Shown piece by piece: positions 39,422 to 47,945 of a DNA stretch of 64,000 nt (its first letter is position 1; each line of letters opens with the position of its first letter). Both the position numbers and the translations under genes were made by a program. The notes under the pieces were generated by a model. The model saw nothing but the letters and a program-made list of their open reading frames with translations, was not told the DNA's origin and made no database searches. The DNA is from Streptomyces antimycoticus (GTDB lineage: Bacteria > Actinomycetota > Actinomycetes > Streptomycetales > Streptomycetaceae), in the NCBI RefSeq assembly GCF_005405925.1, contig NZ_BJHV01000001.1, forward strand, positions 7,812,001 to 7,876,000. The letters are read 5' to 3'.

Positions 39422-40618
39422 TCACGCCCCCGGCGCCGGGGCGCGCGGCGCCGTGCGCGGCATGGCCAGGGCGACATGGCGGGAGATCCGGTCCGCCACG
39501 CCCGCCTCCGCCATCTCGAAGGCACCGCGCCCGCCCGTACGGAAGAGCGTGAGCGCCCCGCGGACCGGCTCCGCGGCGGAGGCGCGCAGGGGTATGCACA
39601 GCAGCGAGGTGACCTCCTCCCGCACCAAGACGGGCGCACCCGTCGCGTCCCGGCCGAAGGCGTCGGCGTCGGCCGGGCTCACCCGCAGCGCGGAGACCCC
39701 GTCGGACAGCGCGTCCACCACCAGGGGGCAGTCGGCCGGGTCCTGCTCCGCCAGGGAGGCCGTACGGTCGCCCACCGCGTCCCGCGGGCCGAGCGCCACC
39801 ACCCGGCGCGGGGCGCCGGGACCGCTCTCCGGGGCCAGGTCGGCGATCACCCAGTCCGCGAACCGGCCGTGCAGCACCTCCGCGGCCCTGGCCAGCACGG
39901 CCTCCGGACCGCCCCCGGCCAGCGCCACCCTCAGCAGCGCCGCCGCCATGTCGTCGGCCAGGTCCAGCAGCTCGGCATGGCGGGTCACCTCCGCCAGGTC
40001 CGGCCGGGACTCCGGGCGCCGCGCCCCGGCCGTCCCCTCGCCCGCCGGGCCACCGATCACCCCGGGCTGGAATGCCGCCAGCACCGCCGGATGGGGCTCG
40101 CCCGGCGGCCGCAGCGCGGCCAGGGTCACCCGCACCTCACCGTCGACCGACGGCTGCGACAGCCGCACCGTCAGACTGCGGTCGCCCTCACCGCGCGCGA
40201 CCGCGGCGACCTGCGAGCGCAGCGCGGCCTGGCCGTCGCGCCGCAGCGAGGCGGCGAGCGGGCGCCCGGTGGCGTACCCGGCGCGGGTGTGGAAGAGCTG
40301 GGTGGCGGCGAAGTTCATGCGCCGCACCACGGTGTCGCGGTCCAGCAGGGCCGCCGGGACCGGCAGCCGCTGGAACAGCGCCCGCAGCAGTTGCTGTTCC
40401 TGCGGGTCGGCCCGGCCCCCGCCGGGGCTCCGGGAGGCCGCCGTCAGCGCGTCGTACTGCGGCCACAGCACGTCGACCACGTGCTGGAGCTCGAAAAGAG
40501 CGGCGTCCAGCAAGGACAGCCGCTCCTGCGAGGGCAGCGAGGCCCGCGCGGTCCGCAATTCGTCGACCCGTCTGCGGAAGTCTGTGAGCTCCGCACCAAA
40601 CTCCTGAGCGCCTGGCAT
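39422..40618 (-). CDS. PAS-GAF sensor protein without a visible output domain
   Basis: The 398 residues contain an N-terminal coiled segment (GAELTDFRRRVDELRTARAS), a PAS domain (LFQRLPVPAALLDRDTVVRR, about 78-180) and a C-terminal GAF-like domain (about 225-385, including SLLCIPLRASAAEPVRGALT). No kinase, phosphatase or DNA-binding domain follows, so it must act through a partner. It is divergent from a GAF-ANTAR gene, which is a possible partner. The start is taken as the ATG at 40618; a GTG lies six bases further up. No strong ribosome-binding site is visible. Confidence 0.75.
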   Translation of the reverse strand: MPGAQEFGAELTDFRRRVDELRTARASLPSQERLSLLDAALFELQHVVDVLWPQYDALTAASRSPGGGRADPQEQQLLRALFQRLPVPAALLDRDTVVRRMNFAATQLFHTRAGYATGRPLAASLRRDGQAALRSQVAAVARGEGDRSLTVRLSQPSVDGEVRVTLAALRPPGEPHPAVLAAFQPGVIGGPAGEGTAGARRPESRPDLAEVTRHAELLDLADDMAAALLRVALAGGGPEAVLARAAEVLHGRFADWVIADLAPESGPGAPRRVVALGPRDAVGDRTASLAEQDPADCPLVVDALSDGVSALRVSPADADAFGRDATGAPVLVREEVTSLLCIPLRASAAEPVRGALTLFRTGGRGAFEMAEAGVADRISRHVALAMPRTAPRAPAPGA

Positions 40619-40765
40619 GGGCACACCGTAGCCTGACCGGACACGGCGGGCGGCATGGGTGCCGTTTTCCGCTCAATGCCGTGGGAAGGCGAAGAAATCG
40701 GGGCCCCGGACGGGGACGGGGCCATAAACGCAGATCGCACCGGAGCGAAAGGAGCGGACCCGGCA

Positions 40766-41551
40766 ATGCCCGACCGTACGCACATCCGCACGGCCTGCCA
40801 GACCGACGCGCCATCCCTCGGCCGCGGCCTGGCCGAACTGGCCGAGCAGGCCGCCGCGGGCACGCCCGACAGCTGCGGGGCCACCGCCACCGCCGTGCTC
40901 GCCGAGGAGTCCTCCGGCGCCGCCGCGGACCGGACCACGGCGGCCACCCACCCCGATCTGTCCGCGCTGGTGTCGGTCCAGATGAGCGCCGGGGAGGGCC
41001 CGATCCTCGCGGCGCTCGACACCGGCCGCCCGGCGGGCGCCGACGATCTGCTCCACGACGACCGCTGGCCGAGCTACCGGGCCCGGGCGCTGGACGCGGG
41101 CGTACGGTCCACCGCCACCCTGCCCTTCGCCTGCGACGGGCTCACCGTGACCGTCTCGGTCTACGGGCTGCGCCCCGGCCCCCTGAAGAAGGCCGCCCAG
41201 GGCGCCACCGAGCTGCTCGGCGACCTGGCCACCGAGAGCATGGCCCGGGACCGGCTCTACCGCGCCGCCCTCGTCCAGGTCGACCAGCTGGACACGGCGC
41301 TGCGCACCCGGCCGGTGGTCGACCAGGCGTGCGGCATCGTCATGTACGTCCTGGGCTGCGACGCGGAGCAGGCGTTCGATCTGCTGCGCCGGCTCTCCCA
41401 GCGGACCAACAAAAAGCTGGCGGAGCTCGCCGAGACCGTGGTGCGCACCCGCGGCCGTGGTCTGGAGAAGGAGCTCATCGCGTTCGACCGGTCAGCCGCT
41501 CCCGGACCCGGTCGGCCAGCGTCCGGCCCGGACCGGGACCTTCCGGGCTGA
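40766..41551 (+). CDS. GAF-ANTAR transcription antiterminator
   Basis: This 261-residue protein has a GAF domain (about 20-165) and a C-terminal ANTAR domain (LDTALRTRPVVDQACGIVMY to TNKKLAELAETVVRT, about 173-235) with the alanine/aromatic pattern that binds paired RNA hairpins to prevent termination. The last 25 residues are Pro/Gly/Asp-rich. The ATG at 40766 follows AAAGGAGC at a long spacing. Its end overlaps the end of the hemerythrin gene on the other strand by 77 bases. It is divergent from the PAS-GAF sensor gene. Confidence 0.86.
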   Translation: MPDRTHIRTACQTDAPSLGRGLAELAEQAAAGTPDSCGATATAVLAEESSGAAADRTTAATHPDLSALVSVQMSAGEGPILAALDTGRPAGADDLLHDDRWPSYRARALDAGVRSTATLPFACDGLTVTVSVYGLRPGPLKKAAQGATELLGDLATESMARDRLYRAALVQVDQLDTALRTRPVVDQACGIVMYVLGCDAEQAFDLLRRLSQRTNKKLAELAETVVRTRGRGLEKELIAFDRSAAPGPGRPASGPDRDLPG

Positions 41552-42017
41552 CCGGGGGCACGCCCTGCGCGGCGGCCGTCGCCTCGCCGACGCGCAGGCC
41601 CAGCATCATCCGCTCCTCGGGGGTGAGCCGCTCCCGCAGCTCGGGGAAGACGAGGTCCTCCTCACCGCGGATATGCATGGCCACCACGTCCATCAGATCC
41701 CGTACCAGCGGGTCGAACCGCCGGTCCCGGGGGTCCACGGCGTCCAGATCGGACAGGATCCGCTCGGCCTCGGTCAGCTCCTCGATCTCCTCGTCGGCGA
41801 TCCGGTCGCCGTTCGGCAGCGCCTTGCGGACCGTGGGGTACAGATAGGTCTCTTCGGCCACGGAGTGCCGCACCACCTCCACCGTGATCCGGTCGACGAG
41901 CTGCCGCCGCTGGTCGGGGTCGGTGGTGGCGCGGTACCCCTCGAAGAGGTTGCGCACCACGTGGTGGTCCGCGGTGAGGACGTCCACCACATCGTGCTGT
42001 TCCGGCATGGCTGTCAT
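41475..42017 (-). CDS. Hemerythrin HHE-domain protein
   Basis: This 180-residue protein has the four-helix HHE iron-binding pattern: VLTADHHVVRNLFEGY (His ligands), VEVVRHSVAEETYLYPTV (His and Glu), and the late MHIRGEEDLVFPELRE (His, Glu). Such proteins sense or store oxygen or respond to oxidative/nitrosative stress. The C-terminal tail (TLADRVRERLTGRTR) is basic. It starts at 42017 or 42008 (M-T-A-M-P), with no strong ribosome-binding site. It is convergent with and overlaps the ANTAR gene and is divergent from the aminotransferase-like gene. Confidence 0.87.
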   Translation of the reverse strand: MTAMPEQHDVVDVLTADHHVVRNLFEGYRATTDPDQRRQLVDRITVEVVRHSVAEETYLYPTVRKALPNGDRIADEEIEELTEAERILSDLDAVDPRDRRFDPLVRDLMDVVAMHIRGEEDLVFPELRERLTPEERMMLGLRVGEATAAAQGVPPVSPEGPGPGRTLADRVRERLTGRTR

Positions 42018-42120
42018 GGGGCCCGGGTCCCCCGGCCGCCTTCCGCGAAACGGCGCCGGAGATCTGCGAAGGTGGACATACGCAGGCGGTGACGCGTCCG
42101 GCACGGGCGGAGGTGGACGA

Positions 42121-43344
42121 ATGCAGCGGCAGTGGACCGCCCCGGCTCCGGCGGACCGGGACGACGGCGGGCTGCCGGTCCTCCCGGAGCTGCTCGACAG
42201 CTTCGTCGCGACGGCCGGCCACACCGCGCCGGAGCCGGTCGGCGGCTCGGCCGGGCTGCGCTCGGCCGCCTGTGGCTACTGGTCGCGGCGCGGGCTGTGG
42301 ACCGATCCGGAGCATGTCGTGGTCGCTCCCGGCGCCGAGCCGCTGCTGCTGGCGCTGCTCGCCTCGGGCCCCGGCGGCGATGTGCTGCTGCCCCGCCCCT
42401 GCGCCGCCTGGTACGCGCCGCTGGTGCGGCTGGTGAACCGGCGCGCGCACCACGCGCCCGTCCCGGCCGAATGCGGTGGGCTGCCCGATCCGTTCGCGCT
42501 GCTGGAGATCGTCCGCAGGATCCGCGCCGAGGGCGGGGTGCCCCGGGTCCTCCTGCTGTCGGTGGCCGACGACCCCACCGGCACCGTGGCCCCGCCCGAG
42601 ATGCTGCACGAGGTGTGCGAGGCGGCCGTGGCCGAGGGGCTGCTGATCGTCAGCGACGAGACCTGGCGGGACACCGTCCACCATCCGCATGGCACGGTGC
42701 TGCTCAGCCCCGCCGAGATGAACCCGGAGAACGTGATCGTGCTCTCCGACCTGGTGGGCGCCTTCACCCCGGCGGGCTGGCCCGCCGCGGTGGCCCGGTT
42801 CCCGGCCACCGAGCGCGGAGCGGAGCTGCGCGGCCGGGTGCTGTCCCTGCTCACCGCCGTACGCTCCGGGCTGCCCGCGTCCATCACCGCGGCCGCCGAG
42901 TACGCCCTCGGCGAGCCCGAGCCGGTCCGGGGCCGGATGGCCGCCGCGGCCCGGGCGCACGGGGCCGTGGCCGCGGCCGCCTACCGCGCCCTGACCGCCG
43001 TCGGGGCGCTGGCCCGCCCGCCACAGGCCGGCCGCCATCTCTACGCCGACCTCGACGAGCTGCGCGGGGTGCTCGCCGCCCGTGGCATCACCGACTCGGT
43101 GGAGCTGGAGCGCGAGCTGGTGCGGCGGATCGGCCCGAGCGTGGCCGGCGGCCATCGCTTCGGCGACCCCCCGCACACCCTGCGGCTACGGCTGGCGACC
43201 CTGCCGCTGCTGGGGGCGGCGGAGGAGTCGCGGCTCCAGGCGCTCCAGGCGCCCGATCCGCTGGAACTGCCCCATGTGGCCGCGGCGTTGGCCGCCTTCG
43301 AGACGGCCTTCCGGGGCCTGCTCGAGGACGGTCCCGCGGCCTGA
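42121..43344 (+). CDS. Fold-type I aminotransferase-like protein apparently lacking the catalytic lysine
   Basis: The 407 residues follow the large-domain order of class I/II aminotransferases. VVVAPGAEPLLLALLA covers the helix at the cofactor phosphate, SVADDPTGTVAPPEML corresponds to the NPxNPTG segment, VSDETWRDTVHHP corresponds to the SDExY segment, and VLSDLVGAFTPAGWP lies where S-x-S-K-x-F-x-x-x-G-x-R is expected. There the lysine is replaced by Asp or Leu and the Arg by Pro, and the usual Asn before PTG is also changed. It probably cannot form the normal internal aldimine, so it may be a non-enzymatic relative. GGAGGTGG precedes the ATG. The metallo-hydrolase gene follows after 72 bases. 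Confidence 0.78.
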   Translation: MQRQWTAPAPADRDDGGLPVLPELLDSFVATAGHTAPEPVGGSAGLRSAACGYWSRRGLWTDPEHVVVAPGAEPLLLALLASGPGGDVLLPRPCAAWYAPLVRLVNRRAHHAPVPAECGGLPDPFALLEIVRRIRAEGGVPRVLLLSVADDPTGTVAPPEMLHEVCEAAVAEGLLIVSDETWRDTVHHPHGTVLLSPAEMNPENVIVLSDLVGAFTPAGWPAAVARFPATERGAELRGRVLSLLTAVRSGLPASITAAAEYALGEPEPVRGRMAAAARAHGAVAAAAYRALTAVGALARPPQAGRHLYADLDELRGVLAARGITDSVELERELVRRIGPSVAGGHRFGDPPHTLRLRLATLPLLGAAEESRLQALQAPDPLELPHVAAALAAFETAFRGLLEDGPAA

Positions 43345-43416
43345 GCCGCCCCGGACATCCGCCATATGACGCGCCGGCACGGAAGGGCCGGACCAGAGAG
43401 GGAAGGGAGCCAGGCC

Positions 43417-44712
43417 ATGACCGACCACGCCGAGCAGGCCGACCCGGCGGAACCGGCCGACCGGCCCCGGCCGGTCCCGACCACGACCGAGTCGGCCAGC
43501 CCAGATCCGGCCAACCCCGATCCGGTCGCCCCTGGGCCGGCCAGTCCCGATCCGGCCAGTCCCGATCGGGCCACAACCGCCGATCCGGCGGCCCCCGACT
43601 CGGCCACCTCCGATCCGGTCGCCTCCGATCCGGCTACCCCCGGGTCGGTCGCCTCCGAGTCAGCCAGCCCCGATCCGGCCACAACCTCCGACCCGGCCAC
43701 CTCCGATCCGGCCGCCCCCGGGTCGGTCGCCCCCCAGCCAACCGCCCCCCGTCCGCTGTACGAGGTCCGTCGCTGGCCGCGGTCGTTCGCCGATCGGCTC
43801 ACCTCTCCGCTGCCCGGGGTGCGGGCGGTGGCCCGGCTGGCGCGGGAGGGGCGGCTCAGGCCGCCCGTGAAGACGCTCCGCCAGATCCCCGAGCTGCCCT
43901 TCGCACCGGGGCCGCTGCCGCTCCCCGTCCCCGGCCGGACCGCGGTCACCTGGGCGGGGCACGCCAGTTGGGTGGTGCGGATCGGCGGGCTCACCGTGCT
44001 CACCGACCCGGTCTGGGCCCGCAGGATCCTCGGCACCCCGGCCCGGGTCACCCCGGTGGGGGTCCGCTGGGAGGATCTGCCGCCGGTCGACGCGGTCGTC
44101 ATCAGCCACAACCACTACGACCATCTGGACGCACCCACGGTCAAACGGCTGCCGAGGACGACGCCGGTCTTCGTCCCGGCCGGGCTCGCCGGCTGGTTCC
44201 GGACGCGTGGGTTCACCCGGGTGACCGAGCTCGACTGGTGGGAGGCGGCCGAACTGCCCGGCGAGGACGGCCCGGTCCGCTTCGACTTCGTCCCGGCCCA
44301 CCACTGGAGCAAGCGCACCCTCACCGACACCTGCCGCTCGCTGTGGGGCGGATGGGTCATCACCGCGCCCGGCGGCCGGCGGGTGTACTTCGCCGGGGAC
44401 ACCGGCTACGGCCACTGGTTCCGGCAGATCGGCCGCCGCTACCCGGGCATCGATCTGGCGCTGCTGCCCATTGGCGCCTATGAGCCGCGCTGGATGCTGG
44501 GCGGGGTGCACACCGATCCGGAGGACGCCGTACGGGCGCATCAGGACCTGGGGGCGCGGGTGCTGGCGCCCATGCACTGGTCGACCTTCCTGCTCTCGGC
44601 CGAGCCGCCCCTGGAGCCGCTGCACCGGATCCGCGCCGCCTGGGAGGCCACCGGCCGCCCGCGCGAGGAGCTGTGGGATCTGCCGGTCGGTGCCTCGCGC
44701 GTGCTCGAATAG
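43417..44712 (+). CDS. MBL-fold metallohydrolase with a repetitive Asp/Pro-rich N-terminal tail
   Basis: The 431-residue product begins with about 110 low-complexity residues (repeats such as ASPDPAxxDP), then a metallo-beta-lactamase domain of the NAPE-PLD/UlaG-like type: TWAGHASWVVRIGGLTVLTD, SHNHYDHLDA (HxHxDH) at about 230, VYFAGDTGYGHWF, and APMHWSTFLLS with the last His. The catalytic domain is close to enzymes that cleave phospholipid or phosphodiester bonds, but the substrate is unknown. The ATG at 43417 follows GGGAAGGGAG. An in-frame ATG at 43366 would add 17 residues. Confidence 0.85.
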   Translation: MTDHAEQADPAEPADRPRPVPTTTESASPDPANPDPVAPGPASPDPASPDRATTADPAAPDSATSDPVASDPATPGSVASESASPDPATTSDPATSDPAAPGSVAPQPTAPRPLYEVRRWPRSFADRLTSPLPGVRAVARLAREGRLRPPVKTLRQIPELPFAPGPLPLPVPGRTAVTWAGHASWVVRIGGLTVLTDPVWARRILGTPARVTPVGVRWEDLPPVDAVVISHNHYDHLDAPTVKRLPRTTPVFVPAGLAGWFRTRGFTRVTELDWWEAAELPGEDGPVRFDFVPAHHWSKRTLTDTCRSLWGGWVITAPGGRRVYFAGDTGYGHWFRQIGRRYPGIDLALLPIGAYEPRWMLGGVHTDPEDAVRAHQDLGARVLAPMHWSTFLLSAEPPLEPLHRIRAAWEATGRPREELWDLPVGASRVLE

Positions 44713-44796
44713 AGGGCCAAGTGGGGGAATGCGGCGCATAGGTGACAGACAGATCATAAGTGGCGAGTGGTGCGGAGCGCACCTAGCTTCCTGTTC

Positions 44797-45873
44797 ATGC
44801 GCACTCCGAAACTTCGTCACCTCGCAGGCCTCACGGCCGTCCTCGTCATCGAACTCGCCCAGCTCCCCGGAGCCCACGCCGCCCCCGTCGACCAGGCCGG
44901 GACCCGCCACGTGGTGCAGCCGGGCCAGTCCGTCCAGGCCGCCGTGGACGCCGCCAAGCCCGGCGACACCATCGAGCTCCGGCCCGGCACCTACCGGGAG
45001 AACATCCAGCTCACCACCGACCGGCTGACTCTGCTCGGCGCGGGCGAGAGCACTGTGCTCTCCCCGGCCGCGAAGCCGTCGGACAACGCCTGTGGCGCGG
45101 CCGGCCACGGCATCTGCGTCACCGGGACGGCCCAAGACCCCGTCTCGGATGTACGGATCGGCTCACTGAAGGTCACCGGCTTCGCCAAGAACGGCATCTG
45201 GGGCTCCGGCACCGACCGGATGACCGTGCGGGACACCGTCACCGAGGACAACGGCCAGCAGGGCATGGGCCAGGAGATGTCCACCCGCGGCACCTTCGCC
45301 GACAACGTCTCGCGGAGCAACAAGCAGTCCGGCATCTTCCTGGCCAACACCATCGACGCCGAGGGCGGCGCGACCGACGCCCTGGGCACCCTGGTCACCG
45401 GCAACCAGCTCAGCGGCAACCGGACCGGTGTCGTGGTCCGCCGGCTGCGCGACATGACCGTCGAGCGGAACACCATCACGGCCAACTGCGCCGGGGTGTT
45501 CGTCGTCGGCGACGAATCGACCCCCCGCGCCGGGGACCTGAACGTCCGCCACAACTCCGTGTACGCGAACAACGCCTACTGCGCGGCCACCGACCGGCTC
45601 CCCTTCATCCAGGGTGCCGGCATCGTGCTCACCGGCACCGAGGGCACCCGGGTGACGGGCAACCAGGTGACCGACAACGTGGGCACCTCGCCCATGTCCG
45701 GCGGGATCGTGCTGTTCACCAGCGTCGTGGGCGCCCCCAATGCCAAGAACGCCGTCAGCCGCAATGTGATGAGCGGCAACAAGCCCGCCGACCTGGCCGA
45801 CCGGGACAAGGGCCCCGACAACACCTTTACCGACAACGTGTGCGAGCTGTCCGTGCCCACGGGCCGGTGCTGA
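44797..45873 (+). CDS. Secreted right-handed parallel beta-helix protein
   Basis: The 358-residue product has a signal peptide (LAGLTAVLVIELAQLPGAHA) and then many beta-helix coils of the pectate-lyase-like kind, rich in GxxxxxNxxxxNxxG (for example VTGNQLSGNRTGVVVRRLRD). An N-terminal VVQPGQSVQAAVDAAKPGDT segment is typical of polysaccharide lyases and related binding proteins. No catalytic Asp cluster is certain. Two Cys pairs (CGAAGHGIC; CELSVPTGRC) may form disulphides. The start is ATG 44797 with a weak ribosome-binding site. An O-methyltransferase gene starts 12 bases after the stop, so the two are probably one unit. Confidence 0.8.
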   Translation: MRTPKLRHLAGLTAVLVIELAQLPGAHAAPVDQAGTRHVVQPGQSVQAAVDAAKPGDTIELRPGTYRENIQLTTDRLTLLGAGESTVLSPAAKPSDNACGAAGHGICVTGTAQDPVSDVRIGSLKVTGFAKNGIWGSGTDRMTVRDTVTEDNGQQGMGQEMSTRGTFADNVSRSNKQSGIFLANTIDAEGGATDALGTLVTGNQLSGNRTGVVVRRLRDMTVERNTITANCAGVFVVGDESTPRAGDLNVRHNSVYANNAYCAATDRLPFIQGAGIVLTGTEGTRVTGNQVTDNVGTSPMSGGIVLFTSVVGAPNAKNAVSRNVMSGNKPADLADRDKGPDNTFTDNVCELSVPTGRC

Positions 45874-45884
45874 GAGGCGACGTC

Positions 45885-46958
45885 ATGACCACTGTGGACA
45901 CCACCACCCCCGCGGCCGCGGCACCGCCCCCACCGGCCGCGCTCCCGCCGCCCATGCAGCTGCGGGAGATCGTCTTCGGCGCCGCACGGGCGGCCTCCGT
46001 GCGCGCCGCGGTCCGGCTGCGGATCGCCGACGCGCTGGGGGAGCATCCCGCCTCCATCGGCGAACTGGCCGCCGCCGTGGACGTCGAGCCCGATCCGCTG
46101 CGCCGGCTGCTGCGCTCCCTGGCCTGCTGTCAGATCTTCGCCGAGACCGAGGACGGCCACTTCCGGCACACCGAGATGTCCCGGCTGCTGCGCGAGGACA
46201 CCCCGGGCAGTCTGCGGAACATCGCCCTGTGGTGCACCGAGCCGTGGACCTGGGAGGCGTGGCCGCTGCTGGACCGGGCGGTGCGCGGCGGCGGCTGTGT
46301 CGTCAACGAGATCTATGGCAAGGACTTCTTCGCCTATCTCCATGAGGACGCCCCCGAGTCGGCCCGGGTGTTCGACGCCGCGATGACCACCTCCAGCCGG
46401 CAGTCCGCCGCCGATGTCGCCGCCTTCCTCGACCTCGACGGGGTCAAGGACGTGGTGGACATCGGCGGCGGCCAGGGCCATGTGCTGGCCAGCCTGCTGG
46501 AGCGGCACCCGGCGCTGCGGGGCACGCTGCTGGACCTGCCGCAGGTGGTGGCGAACGCCGATCCGCGGCTGCGGGACGGCGGGCCACTGGCCTCGCGGGC
46601 CACGCTGGTGCCCGGCGACTGCCGTCGTGAGGTCCCCGTCGAGGCCGACCTCTACATCATCAAGAACATCCTCGAATGGAACGACGAGAGCACCCGCCGG
46701 ACGCTCGCCAACGTGGTCGCGGCGGCGCGGCCCGGCGCCAGGGTGGTCGTCATCGAGAACCTCGTCGACAACAGCCCCTCCTCCTTCACCACGGCGATGG
46801 ACCTGTTCCTGCTGCTCAATGTGGGCGGCCGGAAGCACACCGAGGACAGCATGGTGACGCGGATGACCGAGGCCGGTCTGAACGTGACCGACATCCGGCC
46901 GGTCAACGGCGCGCTGCACGCCTTCGACTCCACGGTGCCCGCCACGGGCCGCCGCTAG
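45885..46958 (+). CDS. O-methyltransferase (COMT/TcmO-like, dimerisation plus SAM domain)
   Basis: The 357 residues have an N-terminal winged-helix dimerisation domain (about 20-110) and a SAM-binding domain with VVDIGGGQGHVLASLLERH, LLDLPQVVANA and DLYIIKNILEWNDE. This is the layout of the O-methyltransferases that modify aromatic polyketides such as those of the TcmO/N family. It lies 2 kb from the whiE-type cluster but is separated by a sortase pair, so a role in pigment methylation is only possible. GAGAGGCG precedes the ATG. A strong hairpin follows. Confidence 0.88.
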   Translation: MTTVDTTTPAAAAPPPPAALPPPMQLREIVFGAARAASVRAAVRLRIADALGEHPASIGELAAAVDVEPDPLRRLLRSLACCQIFAETEDGHFRHTEMSRLLREDTPGSLRNIALWCTEPWTWEAWPLLDRAVRGGGCVVNEIYGKDFFAYLHEDAPESARVFDAAMTTSSRQSAADVAAFLDLDGVKDVVDIGGGQGHVLASLLERHPALRGTLLDLPQVVANADPRLRDGGPLASRATLVPGDCRREVPVEADLYIIKNILEWNDESTRRTLANVVAAARPGARVVVIENLVDNSPSSFTTAMDLFLLLNVGGRKHTEDSMVTRMTEAGLNVTDIRPVNGALHAFDSTVPATGRR

Positions 46959-46961
46959 CCG

Positions 46962-47022
46962 CACACGCCACGCACGGTGCCCGCGTCGTCCGTCCTCGAC
47001 GACGCGGGCACCGTGGCGTGTG
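46962..47022. terminator. Terminator after the O-methyltransferase gene
   Basis: The stem pairs CACACGCCAC and GGTGCCCGCGTCGTC with GACGACGCGGGCACC and GTGGCGTGTG. The loop is seven bases, and the left arm has a four-base bulge. It begins three bases past the stop. Confidence 0.85.
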
Positions 47023-47043
47023 CTCGGTTTGTTCGTTGTCGGT

Positions 47044-47079
47044 CCGTCAGCTGTGCCGTCAGCTGTGCCGTCAGCTGTA
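47044..47079. repeat. 12-bp tandem repeat, three units, containing the sortase stop codon
   Basis: Units CCGTCAGCTGTG at 47044 and 47056 and CCGTCAGCTGTA at 47068 follow each other. The third contains the sortase stop codon (47071-47073). Confidence 0.9.
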
Positions 47080-47796
47080 GCGGTACGAGCTGAGGTGCGC
47101 GAACACCACCACATTGGCCGTGTAGTCCTTGGCCGTGTGGTCATAGGCCCCGCCGCAGGTGATCAGCCGCAGCTGGGCATTGGGGGTGTCCCCGTACACC
47201 TTCTGGTCCGGGAAGGCGTTCTTCTTGAAGGTCTTGATCTTGTCGACGACGAAGGTCGCGACGATCCCGTCCTCGCGGGTGATGGCCACCTTGCCCTGCG
47301 GCTTGAGCTGGCTGAGGGTGGCGAACACCGCCGGGCCGGTCTTGGTGTCCACATGCCCGGCCACGATGGCGTTGCCGCGTTCACCGGGGGAGGGGCCGCC
47401 CTCGTACCAGCCCACCAGGTTCTGCTCGGTGTCCGGGGGCGGCACCAGCACACCCGCCGCGTCCAGCGCGAGGGGGGTGAAGGGCGCGCTCACGCCGATC
47501 GAGGGGATGTCCAGATGGGACGCGGGGGAGCGCGGCAGCGCGGGTCCCGGACGGGACTCGGGGGCGGCCGTCGACTCCGAGGAGTCCGCGTAGTCGTCCT
47601 CGGCCGAAGTGTCGCTCTCCGGTTCGGAGATGGACGCCGGGGCGCTGGCCGTGGGCCGGGCCGACGCCGGGGTGTTCTGGGAGGCGGCGTCGACGGAGTT
47701 GTAGATGAGGAATACGCCGATGAGGGCCGACGCGGCGGCCCAGCGGAGGATGCGGGTGTTGCTGTCGGCAGCGCCCTGCTTGGCCGGCTTTCCCAT
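47071..47796 (-). CDS. Class F sortase
   Basis: The 241-residue product has one N-terminal membrane segment (ILRWAAASALIGVFLIYNS, about 15-35), a linker rich in Ser/Ala/Pro, and a sortase domain with the catalytic His in AGHVDTKTG and the catalytic Cys in LRLITCGGAYDH. Class F sortases are the common actinobacterial group and cut an LPxTG-like signal before joining the protein to the cell wall. The gene follows its likely substrate gene on the same strand. The start is set at 47796, about 11 bases after AAAGGCG; ATG 47835 is a possible alternative. Confidence 0.88.
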   Translation of the reverse strand: MGKPAKQGAADSNTRILRWAAASALIGVFLIYNSVDAASQNTPASARPTASAPASISEPESDTSAEDDYADSSESTAAPESRPGPALPRSPASHLDIPSIGVSAPFTPLALDAAGVLVPPPDTEQNLVGWYEGGPSPGERGNAIVAGHVDTKTGPAVFATLSQLKPQGKVAITREDGIVATFVVDKIKTFKKNAFPDQKVYGDTPNAQLRLITCGGAYDHTAKDYTANVVVFAHLSSYRYS

Positions 47797-47945
47797 AGGG
47801 GTGTTCGCCTTTCTCACAGCGCCTTTCGGTGTCATTCTCGCGGTGCTTTTCTCGCAGCCGCTTTTTCACCATGCTCGTGGCGCTGCCGTGGCACCACCGC
47901 TCGGCGGAGGTGCCACGGCAGCACGGAATTACGAAAGCGTCAGGC

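Noticed and set aside
41884..42120. Upstream start for the aminotransferase-like gene at 41884
   Set aside because: The extension is antisense to the hemerythrin gene, and ATG 42121 has a strong GGAGGTGG site.
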